Source: Pilaira anomala (taxonomy: Eukaryota; Mucoromycota; Mucoromycetes; Mucorales; Mucoraceae). Taken from it: DNA of 64,000 bases. Made by a program: the position numbers and the translations under genes. The notes under the pieces are model-generated. The model was not told where the DNA came from, made no database searches, and saw only the letters and a list, made by a program, of their open reading frames with translations. Location of the stretch: NCBI GenBank assembly GCA_025716855.1, contig JAIXMQ010000063.1, forward strand, positions 1 through 64,000, read 5' to 3'. This document shows positions 50,044 to 60,398 of the stretch, piece after piece (within the stretch, counting starts at the first letter, position 1; every line of letters starts with the position of its first letter).

Positions 50044-50517
50044 ATAAAAGGACGTAACATTTTTTTTTTTTTTTTTTTTTTTTGTGACATGTAGTAAATT
50101 ATATTGACATATCTCTAAAATAACGACTATGAAAACATTAAAAATCAGCTTATTCTTAAGAAAAAACTTTACGTTTTTAAATATGTTATCCTATCATAAT
50201 TGGATTTTACACATGTAATAATATATATGTATTCCTACAATTATTTGGTTCCTTCCAAAAAATGCCACTGGTATGTCAAACCCTTAGGTTTAGTCACGAA
50301 GGTCTTTGGCTTTGTTTGTTGTACGAAATAGAACTAATTAACAATATCCTTTTGATTTTCTTGATTTATTTTAAAAAGACACAATTGGTGTATGTACATA
50401 GAACCCTAAAATTAGATAATCTCTAAAATGAACCCTTTGAAGGAAATAACCTTTTTTTTTTCTGATTATATAAATCTATTTTTATGATTTAAATTAGAAG
50501 CTATCAGGGTCCAGGTC

Positions 50518-50548
<31 letters not shown>

Positions 50549-51535
50549 TCGATCGCTTAGGATTTGTTTATGCTCAAATCTCCTTCGCCATGTCTCCGCG
50601 GATACTTACGTTATTTCTTTCAAAAACTGTTGTACAATAGTTTTATTAGGTGACTGCCCTAGAAAGTGTCTGTGTACCATGAACACACGTTCGTCAATTG
50701 TCAGCAAATATTGTACGTCAACTTTATTTGATCCTGACTATAGACCTTTTTTTTAAAAAGAATACTTTGATACAATGGGATCCAAGTATATATAATAAAT
50801 CATTATATGTTTCGATATCAAGCTATTATAGCTATATTCTTATTTTTGCAGTTTTAAATAATTTATCAAGAAATTGTTTATTAAATGTTTTAATTGGTTC
50901 TGTTTATTTTATTTGTTTTTTAAACGTAAATGTGTAATTGACTTGAGAAAATGTTTAAACAGCAGAAAATGATGAAAAATAATGAGGTAGTACTAAAGTA
51001 CTATTGCTCTCATAGAAATCCTGGTAAAAACTTCTATTGGTTTCTAGTTCTGGATTCGGTCATCATCAACTTGCCAAGCCGTGTAAGGGAGGGCACGTTA
51101 TTCTTTAATTTAAAACTATAACATTCGCCAAGTTTCTAATATACACAACTTGAGAAACTTGGCTCTTTTTCTACCCAGATCAAGTTAAATTGACCCTGTA
51201 TTGAATTGAATAAATATTTATTACATTGAATATTATATGATTCAGATAAAGAAATCACTGCAAAATCGTGTATTTTTTTTTTTTTTTTGCGAAAAAGAAT
51301 ATATTTATTTACTGTTAATGAATTTTTTTTTATCAAAAAAAAAATGGCTTGTTTCAAATTATAATAAGCGAGAAGAGGAATGATTTGCATAAAGAAAGAT
51401 ATATATATAAAAAGAGAGAGAGAGGTAAAGAAGAAAGAAAGTATACATTTTGCCAAGAAAATAAAGTTTGGCACAACACGAAAAAGAATAAAAAAACTAT
51501 GTATATAATAAAAGGGGGAGGAGGGGAAAAGGAAT
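50044..51535. other. Intergenic region between ZW10 and the C2H2 gene
   Basis: No gene is supported. A perfect 11-bp inverted repeat (GCCAAGTTTCT at 51127-51137 and its complement at 51153-51163, 15-nt loop) is followed by a T run. The minus-strand ORF at 51136-51558 is low-complexity and lies in the 3' region of the C2H2 gene. Confidence 0.45.
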
Positions 51536-52224
51536 TTATCTAGTATGAATCTTTTCATGGCGCTTCATGTCATATTTTCTTGCAAAGGGACGACTGCAAT
51601 GACTACATTTAAAAGCCTTGGGTCTATTTGGGTTATGAGTGAGCATATGTTCAATCAAATTATGTCTACGTTTTGATCTATAATAGGAAACTAAAATGAG
51701 TATATATGGAAATTAAAAAAAAAGAATGACTTCTTGTATTACCTATGATTACAAACTGGACAGATGTGTTTCTTTTCAGTTACTGGCACAGAACTATTAG
51801 TAGTAGTAGTAGTAGTATTAGTACTAATTACTGTATTATTGGCATTGGGTTGCTCTACAGGAGCAAAGAGGTCCATCATAGCAAAGTAAGAATCCGTTGA
51901 TTGAGGATAGACGTCCAATGGTTGAGGGTAAACTTCAGATAATTGAGGAGAAGGTGTTGAATAAGGAGTCAAGCTTGGTGGCGGTAGAGCAGCGGGAGAA
52001 GTATAACATAAATCTGAGGCAGTAACAATAGAGAAATTATCGTCCTGCAATACATTGTTGTTAAACATTGGTAAATCAAATTCATTGGATTGAACTGATG
52101 TATTCATAGGGTAACTCATAGTTTGACTGGTTGGATAAGGTTGAGGGTAATACCAATAGGTAGGTTGATAATAGTATTGTTGTTCTTGTAATGGTAATGA
52201 GCTAGTATAATTGCAGCAAGACAT
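51536..52224 (-). CDS. C2H2 zinc finger protein, two fingers, 207 aa
   Basis: Two minus-strand exons (51743-52224 and 51536-51677) join in phase. The N-terminal 150 residues are Pro/Tyr/Ser/Gln-rich with no domain (YYYQPTYWYYPQPYP, PPPSLTPYSTPSPQLSE), typical of a fungal transactivation region. The C-terminus holds two adjacent fingers. The first has HICPVC and ends HNLIEHMLTH (C-x2-C-x12-H-x3-H), and is split by the intron. The second has FKCSHC, then ARKYDMKRHEKIH. The protein ends three residues after the last His. Two C-terminal fingers after a low-complexity region resemble Msn2/4-, Mig1- or Com2-like regulators. DNA target and pathway are unknown. The start at 52224 was chosen because the ATG further upstream adds only a non-conserved hydrophobic leader. 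Confidence 0.88.
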
Positions 52225-52792
52225 ATTTATTATATTAAAGGATAGAAAAGATAAGAAAAAAGGGTCAGAAATGGGCTCAAATGTATGAATATTTATACAT
52301 TTGATATGAGGGGAAAAAAAGCGCCCACAATAATTTTTGAGTGTTACCTTTTTTTCTTGGTAAATAATACATAATAAATGCATAGTATAAAATACAACAC
52401 CAAAACGAGGCTTTGACAGTTGCGCAAGGTATTACTAATTTACCGTTTTTGAACTTTCTATTTTTATTTATTACAGCTACTCTAAGGTGACTGTTTTAAA
52501 TCATTTATAGATCCATGGAAATCTAAAAATACTCAGGGATTTGTTGTTGTTAAGCCAGGTTTTTTTTTGTTTATATTACATGAAATGTTTAAATTTCTAT
52601 TTGAACATATAACTCTTTCTAGTAAGAAAATGACGCTAAACTTTTATCGGTTTATTACAACTACTATTTCTACGACAACAAGTTTTAGACCAATAGCATT
52701 GCACCTTTAAATGAAAAATAAGTTTTGATATTGGTTATACGAAATATACTTAAGAGTTCCTTGGGTATTGTTTGTAGAATTTAAATAGGTAA

Positions 52793-52965
52793 AAATTAAA
52801 CATCGCCCACCTGGATTTCATAATACAAGAAACTCCATCACCCCCCAGTTTTTTTCTTTAAAAAAAAAAAAGGTTCTTTTGAAATTACCATTGAATTACG
52901 GCAACACAGCCCCTACGATACGTTACGTGTTTATTGACTTTAATTAGTTTTTTTGATAAAGAGGT
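52793..52965 (+). repeat. Dispersed repeat, copy C
   Basis: It starts AAAATTAAACATCGCCCACC, holds GAAACTCCATCACCCCCCAG, an A run, AAATTACCATTGAATTACGG, and CCTACGATACGTTACGTGTT, and ends with TTTTTTTGATAAAGAGG. It matches copy B block by block. It lies about 375 bp upstream of tRNA-Arg. Confidence 0.7.
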
Positions 52966-53080
52966 ACTATCGCCACAGTTTTCTTCTGTAGCGAAAAAAA
53001 TCCAGCCAATCAAATCATCTTAAAAAGGAAAATAGCATATTTTTTTGGGAAAGTCAGCCAGTCACGACCTTTGTAATTTT

Positions 53081-53216
53081 CAAAAATCAGAAATGTGGAT
53101 TATCTTTGCATTACAAACATTGTATACCATAGAATTTTAATGGTGTCTAATGTAGAATTTTATGCTTGTTCTAAAACCTTTGTAATGCAAAGGTATATCC
53201 ACATTTCTGATTTTTG
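53081..53216. mobile_element. Foldback (MITE-like) element
   Basis: Two arms of 37-38 bases form a near-perfect inverted repeat. Arm 1 at 53081-53117 begins CAAAAATCAGAAATGTGGAT and ends CTTTGCATTACAAA. Arm 2 at 53179-53216 is its reverse complement except for one small indel in the middle. The loop is about 61 bases and holds two related TAGAATTTTA blocks. No ORF and no clear target duplication were found. Confidence 0.55.
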
Positions 53217-53261
53217 CATAAAATTTTTTGCCGTTTAGCATCTGAAACATAAAATTACTAT

Positions 53262-53278
53262 CACGTGTATATCACGTG
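53262..53278 (+). promoter_or_regulatory. Paired E-box upstream of tRNA-Arg
   Basis: CACGTG at 53262-53267 and 53273-53278 are separated by TATAT. They lie 61 bp before the 5' end of tRNA-Arg, mirroring the pair upstream of tRNA-Gln. Confidence 0.65.
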
Positions 53279-53339
53279 ATAAATAAAAAATTTTAATTTT
53301 ACTAATATAAGTTTTATTTAAAATCAATATAACATGTGA

Positions 53340-53412
53340 GGGGCTATGGCCCAATGGATAAGGCGTCTGACTACGAATCAGGAGATTCCAGGTTCGACCC
53401 CTGGTAGCCTCA
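53340..53412 (+). tRNA. tRNA-Arg (ACG)
   Basis: The 73-nt cloverleaf has acceptor arms GGGGCTA and TAGCCTC (one G-U pair) and a D-arm containing GCCCAATGGATAAGGC. The anticodon stem TCTGA/TCAGG encloses loop CTACGAA, which reads ACG, and the T-arm is CCAGGTTCGACCCCTGG. The discriminator base is A. There is no intron. A T run at about 53419-53427 serves as Pol III terminator. Confidence 0.95.
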
Positions 53413-54270
53413 CATCATATTTTTTTTTATGAAAATCTAATGTATCTGATATTTTTTGGATATCAAATCTCTATAGATTGTAAAAGAACCAACATTTGAG
53501 GAGAAAAACATAAAATAAATGCTCCAACTTTTTAATACAATAAAATTTAATTCGATCTTTTTACTGATCGGTTCTTTACTTTTACTTTGTATCTAAACTC
53601 CCTTGAATACTAAAAGACCTATCCGTTGTATGTTTATTTAAAACTACTCTTTTCTTTATTTTATCCACGGTGTTCTACTTATTAACAATGACTGGTGCTC
53701 ACATAACTCCAGCTATTTATTTATATCAGCCCTCTTTTTCCTTAGGCATAACCAAAAAACTTTTAGCACTACTTTCGTACTTATTAAGATGTCAAAGATG
53801 GCTTTGTCACAGAGAGGCTCTATATTATAAGACAGAAGAAACCAGAAGTTGCGTGACATAAAATTTTTAGGCAAAATATAATTCTAAGACGATTAAGAAA
53901 AAAAGCTTGCTCTACAACACGATTTATTATCTTTATTTACATGAAGCCATAGTAAACTCATTTAGCATCCTAGTATGTTTATGTCATGACATTGTAAGGG
54001 CCCCACTAGGTCAAGTTACTGTCTGAAATTGTTACATTGATAATATACTATTATTTTCTCGTTTCTAACGATAACCTAAATAGCCAGAAAAAAGCGATAG
54101 AATGTGGGAGAAAAGGTCAGTACAAGAATAAATTGAGAAGGCCAACGTTTAAATTTAAGTACATATAAACCGAAGCTTAAATGTTCAGGAATAAGTTTGG
54201 AAGGCTTTTAGGAGCTGATTTATACATCATTCGCTCAAAAGTTTTTCGCAAGATACTTTATAACGTAGAA

Positions 54271-54304
<34 letters not shown>

Positions 54305-54407
54305 ACAATTTACTATTAACATATGTAATAAACGATTAAAATGGTGCGCGGATGTATCCTTACCCAGAAAAATATGTATACAGTCTCAAGCTATTTTTAT
54401 TATAAAT
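53413..54407. other. Intergenic region after tRNA-Arg
   Basis: Apart from the tRNA terminator, no feature is supported. A plus-strand ORF at 53670-53861 shows no recognised motif. A T run of about 29 bases lies near 54275-54303. Confidence 0.45.
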
Positions 54408-54623
54408 CTATTCTATAATCACAACAATACTTTTACTTCTGGTCCTTTTTTGACGCTTTCTTCTCGTGATACTACTACAGCTACTAGTACTATCTCCACA
54501 TCTACTACCCCTACTATAGATTTTAGCTCTGACAGTGATCTCGAGAATTGTGCTATAGAAACACACGAGAGCTATTGAAAGAAGCGTAAGAATAAAAATA
54601 ACAAGAAAATATTGTGACATCAA
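54408..54623 (-). CDS. Possible small single-pass membrane protein, 71 aa
   Basis: A minus-strand ORF begins MMSQYFLVIFILTLLSIALV, one strong hydrophobic segment. A tail follows that turns Ser/Cys-rich and then strongly basic (RRKRQKRTRSKS). The layout fits a signal-anchored micro-membrane protein, but I recognise no family. The opposite strand also carries a Ser/Thr-rich open stretch over part of the same DNA, without a start codon. It lies downstream of FNTA on the same strand. It could be chance. Confidence 0.3.
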   Translation of the reverse strand: MMSQYFLVIFILTLLSIALVCFYSTILEITVRAKIYSRGSRCGDSTSSCSSITRRKRQKRTRSKSIVVIIE

Positions 54624-54950
54624 TCAATTTATATTTTATATATAGCATGAATCTTCCCCCCTCCCCTTCCCACTCCTTAGCCGCTACCAACATCTCATAC
54701 AATCCTTCAACGACACTACTGCTGCTAATTTCTCCAGGTGACTCTGCTGTTAAAAAAATACTTTATTAAAATCACGTACACCTTTTTTTTTAATTTTATT
54801 TTTTTTACAATTTGACCAACTACCTACATTGTATGTATGCATGAGACGGATTCAAAATATTTATATGTCTATAACGCACATCAGAAAAAAACAAAGCTGG
54901 TGTTCATGTTTTAACACGAAAGTGATGATACTCTTACTGTAATTTTTATT

Positions 54951-56154
54951 TTATTTTAAGTTTAATTTTTCCAACTTTTGTTTCTTGTAATTCCAATACT
55001 TTTCTCTAATTGTATCTTTCTTTTCTGCTAATTCAGTACACATTTCGATAGCAGTAGGATTAATGGGTGTGTTTTGTGATTTAGCATTTTGTTCATAAAT
55101 ATCGACATAAGTTGATAAAAGGTAAGGAGAATCAACATTAGATTCGGTTAATTGTTGTAAAAATGGCTCAATAGATTGTAAAGGCTTATTGATCTTTTCG
55201 TGTAGTCTATTTTTTTTTTTTAAAAAAAGAAATTAGCAAATTGTTTCTTTTAATAATATGATATGATCAAGGTACAAGACTTACGCTTTAAGATATGACC
55301 AACTGCTTTGATTGTTAGGAGCCAAGATGATCTGCTTTTGAGTGAATCTAAGTTTTTTTTTTTTAAAAAAAAAAGTATAATGAATATGAAAAATTAAAGC
55401 AAGCAAGTAATATGAATGTATTTACTTAATTTCAGATTCAAGCAACTCGTCAGTAGGAGGATTTGGATTGTTAAACAAGATGTAGTAGCGATAATTCCAA
55501 GCAGAATTATTTCTTACATCAAATAATATTAAATCATTTGTAAAAGTTAATTCTGCATCCCAAAAATTAAACCGCTTTACAACCCATTGTCTATATGACC
55601 ATCCATGATAATTCTTTGGATCCTCTTCTAATACGGCATTGATGAACGGGATTTCTCTATCACCTTTATTTAAACGATCTACAATTACTTGACGATGATG
55701 CCTAAATATCACGTCAATACTGTATTCCACTCAATCTATGTATTTTACTTTCTTACCAAACTTGGTAATTCTTTGCTTGGTCTCCTATAATTTCATCAAT
55801 ATAGTTTAACTCTTGTTCGAGGTCTGAATTCAAAGCAAATAAAACTTTTTGACGATAATTCCAAACTGAGTAGTGAGCAGGGTTCATATCAATAATATCT
55901 TCGATTAAGCTTAAAACACGTGGTGACTTTTCGTTTGCTTTAGTCACAGCTCTGAAATAGTCCATGGCATCGGAATCTGTTTACATGTAAAAAAAAAAGG
56001 GGAAAGGTTTAACTAATATGTTACAGACTTCGGTATTCCTTACTTTACATTCTTTAGAGTAAGCGATAGGAACAAGAGGGTTAGGTCCGTCATCTTGAGG
56101 CATAGGAGTTACATCCTTCCACTCCGGGTTATCAAAGTAGAGTGTCGTAGTCAT
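54951..56154 (-). CDS. RAM2: Protein farnesyl/geranylgeranyltransferase type-1 alpha subunit, 306 aa
   Basis: This subunit is shared by farnesyltransferase and geranylgeranyltransferase I, which lipidate CaaX proteins such as Ras and Rho. Five minus-strand exons (56049-56154, 55757-55976, 55426-55701, 55285-55347, 54951-55206) join in phase. Exon 1 must end at the GTAAAG donor, giving [18 protein letters not shown], the conserved start of the family. PFTA repeats follow, each with a WxYR-type core: [52 protein letters not shown] and SSWSYLKA. The C-terminus ([13 protein letters not shown]) supplies the last partial repeat. The length is near the yeast Ram2 value (316 aa). The gene lies head to tail with CWC2, about 300 bp apart. 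Confidence 0.92.
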
Positions 56155-56459
56155 CTTTAACAAAATAATACAAGAAAAATGCTTATTAAACTGGGATCGA
56201 ATAAGAAAAGAGTTCGCGAAGAATCCGGAGGTGACGTACACAGACCCTCTATAAAAAAGTTTTTTTTTTTATTGTTATTATTTTTCTTTTTTTTTCTTTT
56301 AAACTTATTTACAATGATGATTCTCCATCCTTGTTCAGAGCAGATAGATTCGTATTTGCAAAGCTGAAAAGTGTTGAGTGGCCCGATACGAAAGTATCAA
56401 TTAAAGGCTGAGTAAATAAGTTTTTGTTTTCGTTTTATTAAATAAAAAAGTTTTAATCT

Positions 56460-57764
56460 TTAATCGCTATCGCTATCACTACCATAATCAGCTAAATTGC
56501 CTAAACTGTTTGTTGTGTTTGTTGTGCTTGTTGTATTTGATGACTTAACAGTGACAGGAACATTTTTTGCAAGAGTCTTCAAGTTGCTTAAAACATTTTG
56601 AGGAATAATACCACCAACTTTCTCTGCTTCCTTTTGTTGCTGTTCGATATATTGTTGTTGTTCAAGATATTGTTGATAGTAATAATTATCATAATCTTCT
56701 TGTGTATAAGTTTTTTCTGCAGGCTGTTCTGTTGTTTTTTCTTGCTTTTGTTCGATTGCTTTTTGTTTTTTATTAGGGTTTCCCATTTTATCAAAGCCAT
56801 CCTCGTCAATATCACGCTTAACTGAAGTAAACTCTGCTGGTAACGACGATTCAGCTTCTTGGTCATCCTTATTGCCTACATTCTCTGCTAAAAATTGTGA
56901 TACTCTTTGCTCTTCTAATTGATCATCTTGAGCATCTAAACGATTAGCAATCGCGTTAGGATCTGCCGTTGCCCAACGCACGTTAATAATCTCGTTATTT
57001 TCCAAGTTTTGATTCATCATGGCTTCTCTTGCAAATTCGGCATTAGCTCTCGTTTTATAAGTAACAAAGGCGACACCACGATTTTTTAAAATTCTAACTA
57101 AAAGAAAAATATAAAAGTTGATACAGTTAGAACAACACGATGAATACACATTTATTATTTCCCTCATACCTCTTTCTAAAGGACCAAATTGACCAAATTG
57201 ACGTCGAATTACATTTTCTGTATCTGATGAAATAGCAATACGTCCAACATATAAAGTTCTGTTTTCACGAATGAAACCACCCACACCACCCATATCTTGA
57301 CGAAATTCTGTAAACTTATCACGTCCAAAACAATCAATGGTAGTTTCTAATTTGTCTTCGGTTGTTGGTACTCTATGCCACATATTACATTTAGGTCCTT
57401 GCGAACACATGCCTTTAGCGAAAAATAAACAAAAATAAGCATTCTTATTTCTAGAACCATTGGTAAGTCCTGCGTCTCTAGCAATATCTACTTTAAACTT
57501 AGGTCGGACACTATAGAGATTTGTTAGTACATACTATATATCGAGAGAACGAATGAAGCATTTGGTTACCTTTGTTTGTTGAAATCTCTCTCGAGTCCAG
57601 AATAACGATGATGCCAAATATTGTAGGTTCCACCTTCAGGTCGTTTATCTTTTAAATATTCATCAAGTTCTGCTTGAGTTACCTAATATTCGATGAGTTA
57701 GTAAAACGGGTTATTACGAAGCAATTAAATACTTTACTTGTACGCGTGCGGGTCTAGTCTCCAT
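56460..57764 (-). CDS. CWC2: Pre-mRNA splicing factor CWC2, 372 aa
   Basis: Cwc2 belongs to the Prp19-associated NTC complex and contacts U6 snRNA in the catalytic spliceosome (RBM22 in animals). Minus-strand exons 57738-57764, 57570-57682, 57170-57510 and 56460-57097 join in phase. A Torus-type N-terminal region (RPKFKVDIARDAGL) leads into a CCCH zinc finger, C-x7-C-x5-C-x3-H (CLFFAKGMC, then KCNMWH). After a linker with FGRDKFTEFRQDMGGVGGF, one RRM follows: NRTLYVGRI is RNP2 and NRGVAFVTY is RNP1, split by intron 3. INVRWATADPN closes the RRM. The C-terminal 130 residues are Gln/Asn/Ser/Thr-rich and end in an acidic SDSDSD. The domain order and the WATADPN motif fit Cwc2. Confidence 0.92.
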
Positions 57765-57896
57765 CTCTAATTTACAAAAATAATAGAATGGTAAAACGTA
57801 AAAAGAAAACAAAAAGGAAAAATTAGTAGCTCCCCTCAAATAAGAGGAAAAAAGTGTGACGGTTTGACAGGCAAATATTTTCTTTTGTTTAAAACC

Positions 57897-58280
57897 ATGA
57901 TTAGTGTAAGATGTTGTTATTTAACATGGGGATATTTGTAGAAAAAATACTAAAAATAATAGAGTAGAAGATTACAAGCACGCTCAGTGGCGAGGAAAAG
58001 AATACTCAAGAAAAGGAAAGAGCTTATGAAGACTGTTTACCTTGTAAAATTACAGGTGCTTTAGCTTTTACTTCTTTAGGTGGATATGCTTTACGTGAAG
58101 CAACTATTGTTAACAAGCTACCTGGTAGATCCAAGACAGCTGTTGGTTTAGGTGTTGCCGGAGTAGGTAAAGTTATATAATTTAATATGTAAAACTGTTT
58201 CCCTTTACTAAAAAAAAATAAGAAAATGCATTATTCCTGCAGCATTTATTTCCGCTGGTTTATACAGACTTACGATGTAA
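57897..58280 (+). CDS. DMAC1/TMEM261-like small membrane protein, 81 aa
   Basis: Three plus-strand exons (57897-57905, 57968-58166, 58243-58280) join in phase. The first exon encodes only three residues. Both introns carry a TACTAA branch site close to the acceptor, the strongest sign that they are real. The protein has a charged N-terminus (SGEEKNTQEKERAYEDC), then CLPCKITGALAFTSLGGYAL, a first membrane segment preceded by a CxxC pair, and a second hydrophobic part ending AGLYRLTM. This fits the DUF4536 family, whose animal member DMAC1 assists assembly of the distal arm of mitochondrial complex I. Function in fungi is inferred from the family only. It is divergent from CWC2, starting 132 bp away. 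Confidence 0.65.
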
Positions 58281-58320
58281 CACAATTAATTTTATTATGA
58301 TTAAATTAAACAAGTGCATT

Positions 58321-59890
58321 CTACTTCTTTTTGCTTGCACTTCTCTTCTTTCTTGTTTTGGGAGCTTCGTGTTCTTCAATCACATCATCTTCTATGGTAC
58401 GGTCTAACTTTGCCTCAAAGTTGCTGTCATCAGATTCGGATGAAATTGTTGTTTCTGTAACTTCAATTACTTTACTTTTACTTCTACCTCTTGAAGAACT
58501 TCCCCTTCTTCCTCCTCCTCGTGTTGCAGATGTACTTCTACCTCTGATTGAGCTTCTTCTAAACCGAACTGGCCTCTCATTTTCTTCATCATCGTTATCT
58601 TCTTCTGCGCTAAATGTTCCAATCTTTTGAAAGGTCTTGATAATATCAGAGCAAGATAAGACAGCACAGAGTTCATTACGAGTTAAGGCGACAACTAAGG
58701 TAGAGACAATTAATGCTGGAACAATATACATTAATGCAGATTGAGCCTTCTTAGTGAAATGAACCATATAAATGGAAGCACCTGCACTAATAGCATAAGC
58801 AATCATGGAAGTAATAAAGTAAGGCTTGGGGAAATCGATTGATGAGAAGCTTGCACTCTTCTTTGATTTTTTCCATGAGTTGAGTCTATCAAATCGGAGG
58901 CAATAAGCAATAAAGATGCCTACACAGTATACGTTTTAAAAAAAAAAACTACACCCGAGGAAAAAAAAAATAATTACCTGGCACAATTATATCTCCTAAT
59001 CCAAACATAGTAAAGTATTGATCAGATTTTACGAGTTTGCTGAATAAATAAGTATTGATATTACGAGGCCAGACGACACTGGTAGGTGAGCGAGAAAGCG
59101 CGTTTGAAACGTTTTGCATGATATCAGTACCAAATAACCAAAATGCGTCATAAGCCAACATCCCTAAAAGTAAAAGAAATCCGGTAAAGAAGGAATCAAC
59201 TGTCAAAAAGCTGATGGCGTTGATGGCAATACTGATGGCAAACAAGTTCCCAATTAACCAGTGTTTGGTTGCAGCGTAGATAACTGCCATACCAGCTGAT
59301 ATAGTTAAAACAAATGCATGAATGACAGTGACGTTCAAATAGCATAATTCTACATGAATTTAAATTAAATGAATACAAATAAACTTTTTTTATTTGTTTC
59401 AGCGAATGAATTTTTTTCTCTTACTTTTATTCCGTTTACTGAAGGTGAACTTATACTTTGCAAACTTGCTAAGACAAGCCTCGGGTGTGATGCTTCTGAT
59501 AACCAAGACAGCAGTATTTGAGAATACAGCACAAGAAAATATTGCAGCAATAATTTGAATCGCTTGATTAACACAATGGGGGTTGATTTCTTTCAATGCT
59601 AAATGCAAACTATATAAAGCTCCAGAAGCTACGACGGGAATGTACAGAATATCCTTCAAGCTGAGTACTTGAGCTTTTTCTTCTCCTTCATCATCTGAGT
59701 CATCAAAGGGACTTGGATGTACACTTACGGATCTTCGCCTGAGCCTTGAGGTGGCAGGACGTTTAAGAGCAGTTAAAGAAGCGAATGATCCAGTATAGAT
59801 AGGAATTACAGCAAGACCTAATAACGCTATAGTAGCTAGTTGTAGCCCTACTTGATCGTCAATAAACTCAAAGAGTTGTTCAATAGACAT
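58321..59890 (-). CDS. Signal peptide peptidase (intramembrane aspartyl protease), 478 aa
   Basis: This ER-membrane protease cuts leftover signal peptides and other type II segments. Exons on the minus strand are 59425-59890, 58978-59349 and 58321-58919, in phase; the exon 1 donor could also lie at 59439/59440. Multiple membrane segments are visible. The catalytic aspartates sit in AYDAFWLFGTD (near residue 222) and GLGDIIVPG (near 273), the YD and GxGD motifs. The third signature, normally QPALLYIVP, reads QSALMYIVP near residue 339, so the conserved Pro is Ser. The C-terminal tail is cytosolic, rich in Arg/Ser, then acidic, then basic, and ends in Lys residues that may aid ER retrieval. It is longer than human SPP (377 aa) because of this tail and an Arg/Ser/Asp-rich first loop. 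Confidence 0.9.
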
Positions 59891-60296
59891 GGTAAAGTTT
59901 AATGAAAAAGAAGTAAAAATTAAAAATTTCGGTTTTTGTTAGTTTTATACAAGTTTCGGAGGATGTCAAATATATTCCTCCATTTAATTTTTTTTTCACC
60001 AATAACAAATCAGAGCGTACGTGCATGATTTACATGTCAAAATACCCATACTTTTGTTTCAAATACTTGGAACTATCAAGCTTAAACAGTAAAGAAATAC
60101 GGCTTAGTTTTCTTTTGAATATAGTATATATATATATAAATGTATATACAATAGACATATTAACCTCTTAAAAAAACGAGGAACTTTTACTTCAATTAAT
60201 CAACGCGGATAGTTTCCTCCGCTCGTAATGGTGTAATGGAATACGTAATCATAATACATACAATATATCTGACAACAACCTGACGTACTCAAAACA

Positions 60297-60344
<48 letters not shown>

Positions 60345-60398
60345 ATTTGCATTTGCATTTGCTTACTCCTTTCTATCTTTATTGTATCTAAAAAAAAG
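59891..60398. other. Divergent promoter region between signal peptide peptidase and RPA2
   Basis: This shared intergenic region contains no gene. A 41-base T run (60302-60342) is followed by a (GCATTT)n short repeat, and the RPA2 start lies 57 bp after the T run. Confidence 0.5.
60302..60342. repeat. Poly-T tract of 41 bases
   Basis: A continuous T run just upstream of the RPA2 start. Such tracts repel nucleosomes in yeast promoters; here that role is inferred. Confidence 0.95.

Larger units (their letters stand above)
52225..53339. other. Intergenic region between the C2H2 gene and tRNA-Arg
   Basis: No gene is supported. In order it holds dispersed repeat copy C (52793-52965), a foldback element (53081-53216) and the paired E-box (53262-53278), each listed separately. 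Confidence 0.5.

Noticed and set aside
51136..51558. 140-codon minus-strand ORF
   Set aside because: It begins at the end of the C2H2 coding sequence in another frame and is mostly Phe/Ile/Lys from A/T tracts.
54647..54769. 40-codon ORF on the plus strand (MNLPPSPSHSLAATN start)
   Set aside because: It lies in the likely leader of the small minus-strand membrane ORF and has no recognised motif; it is probably chance.
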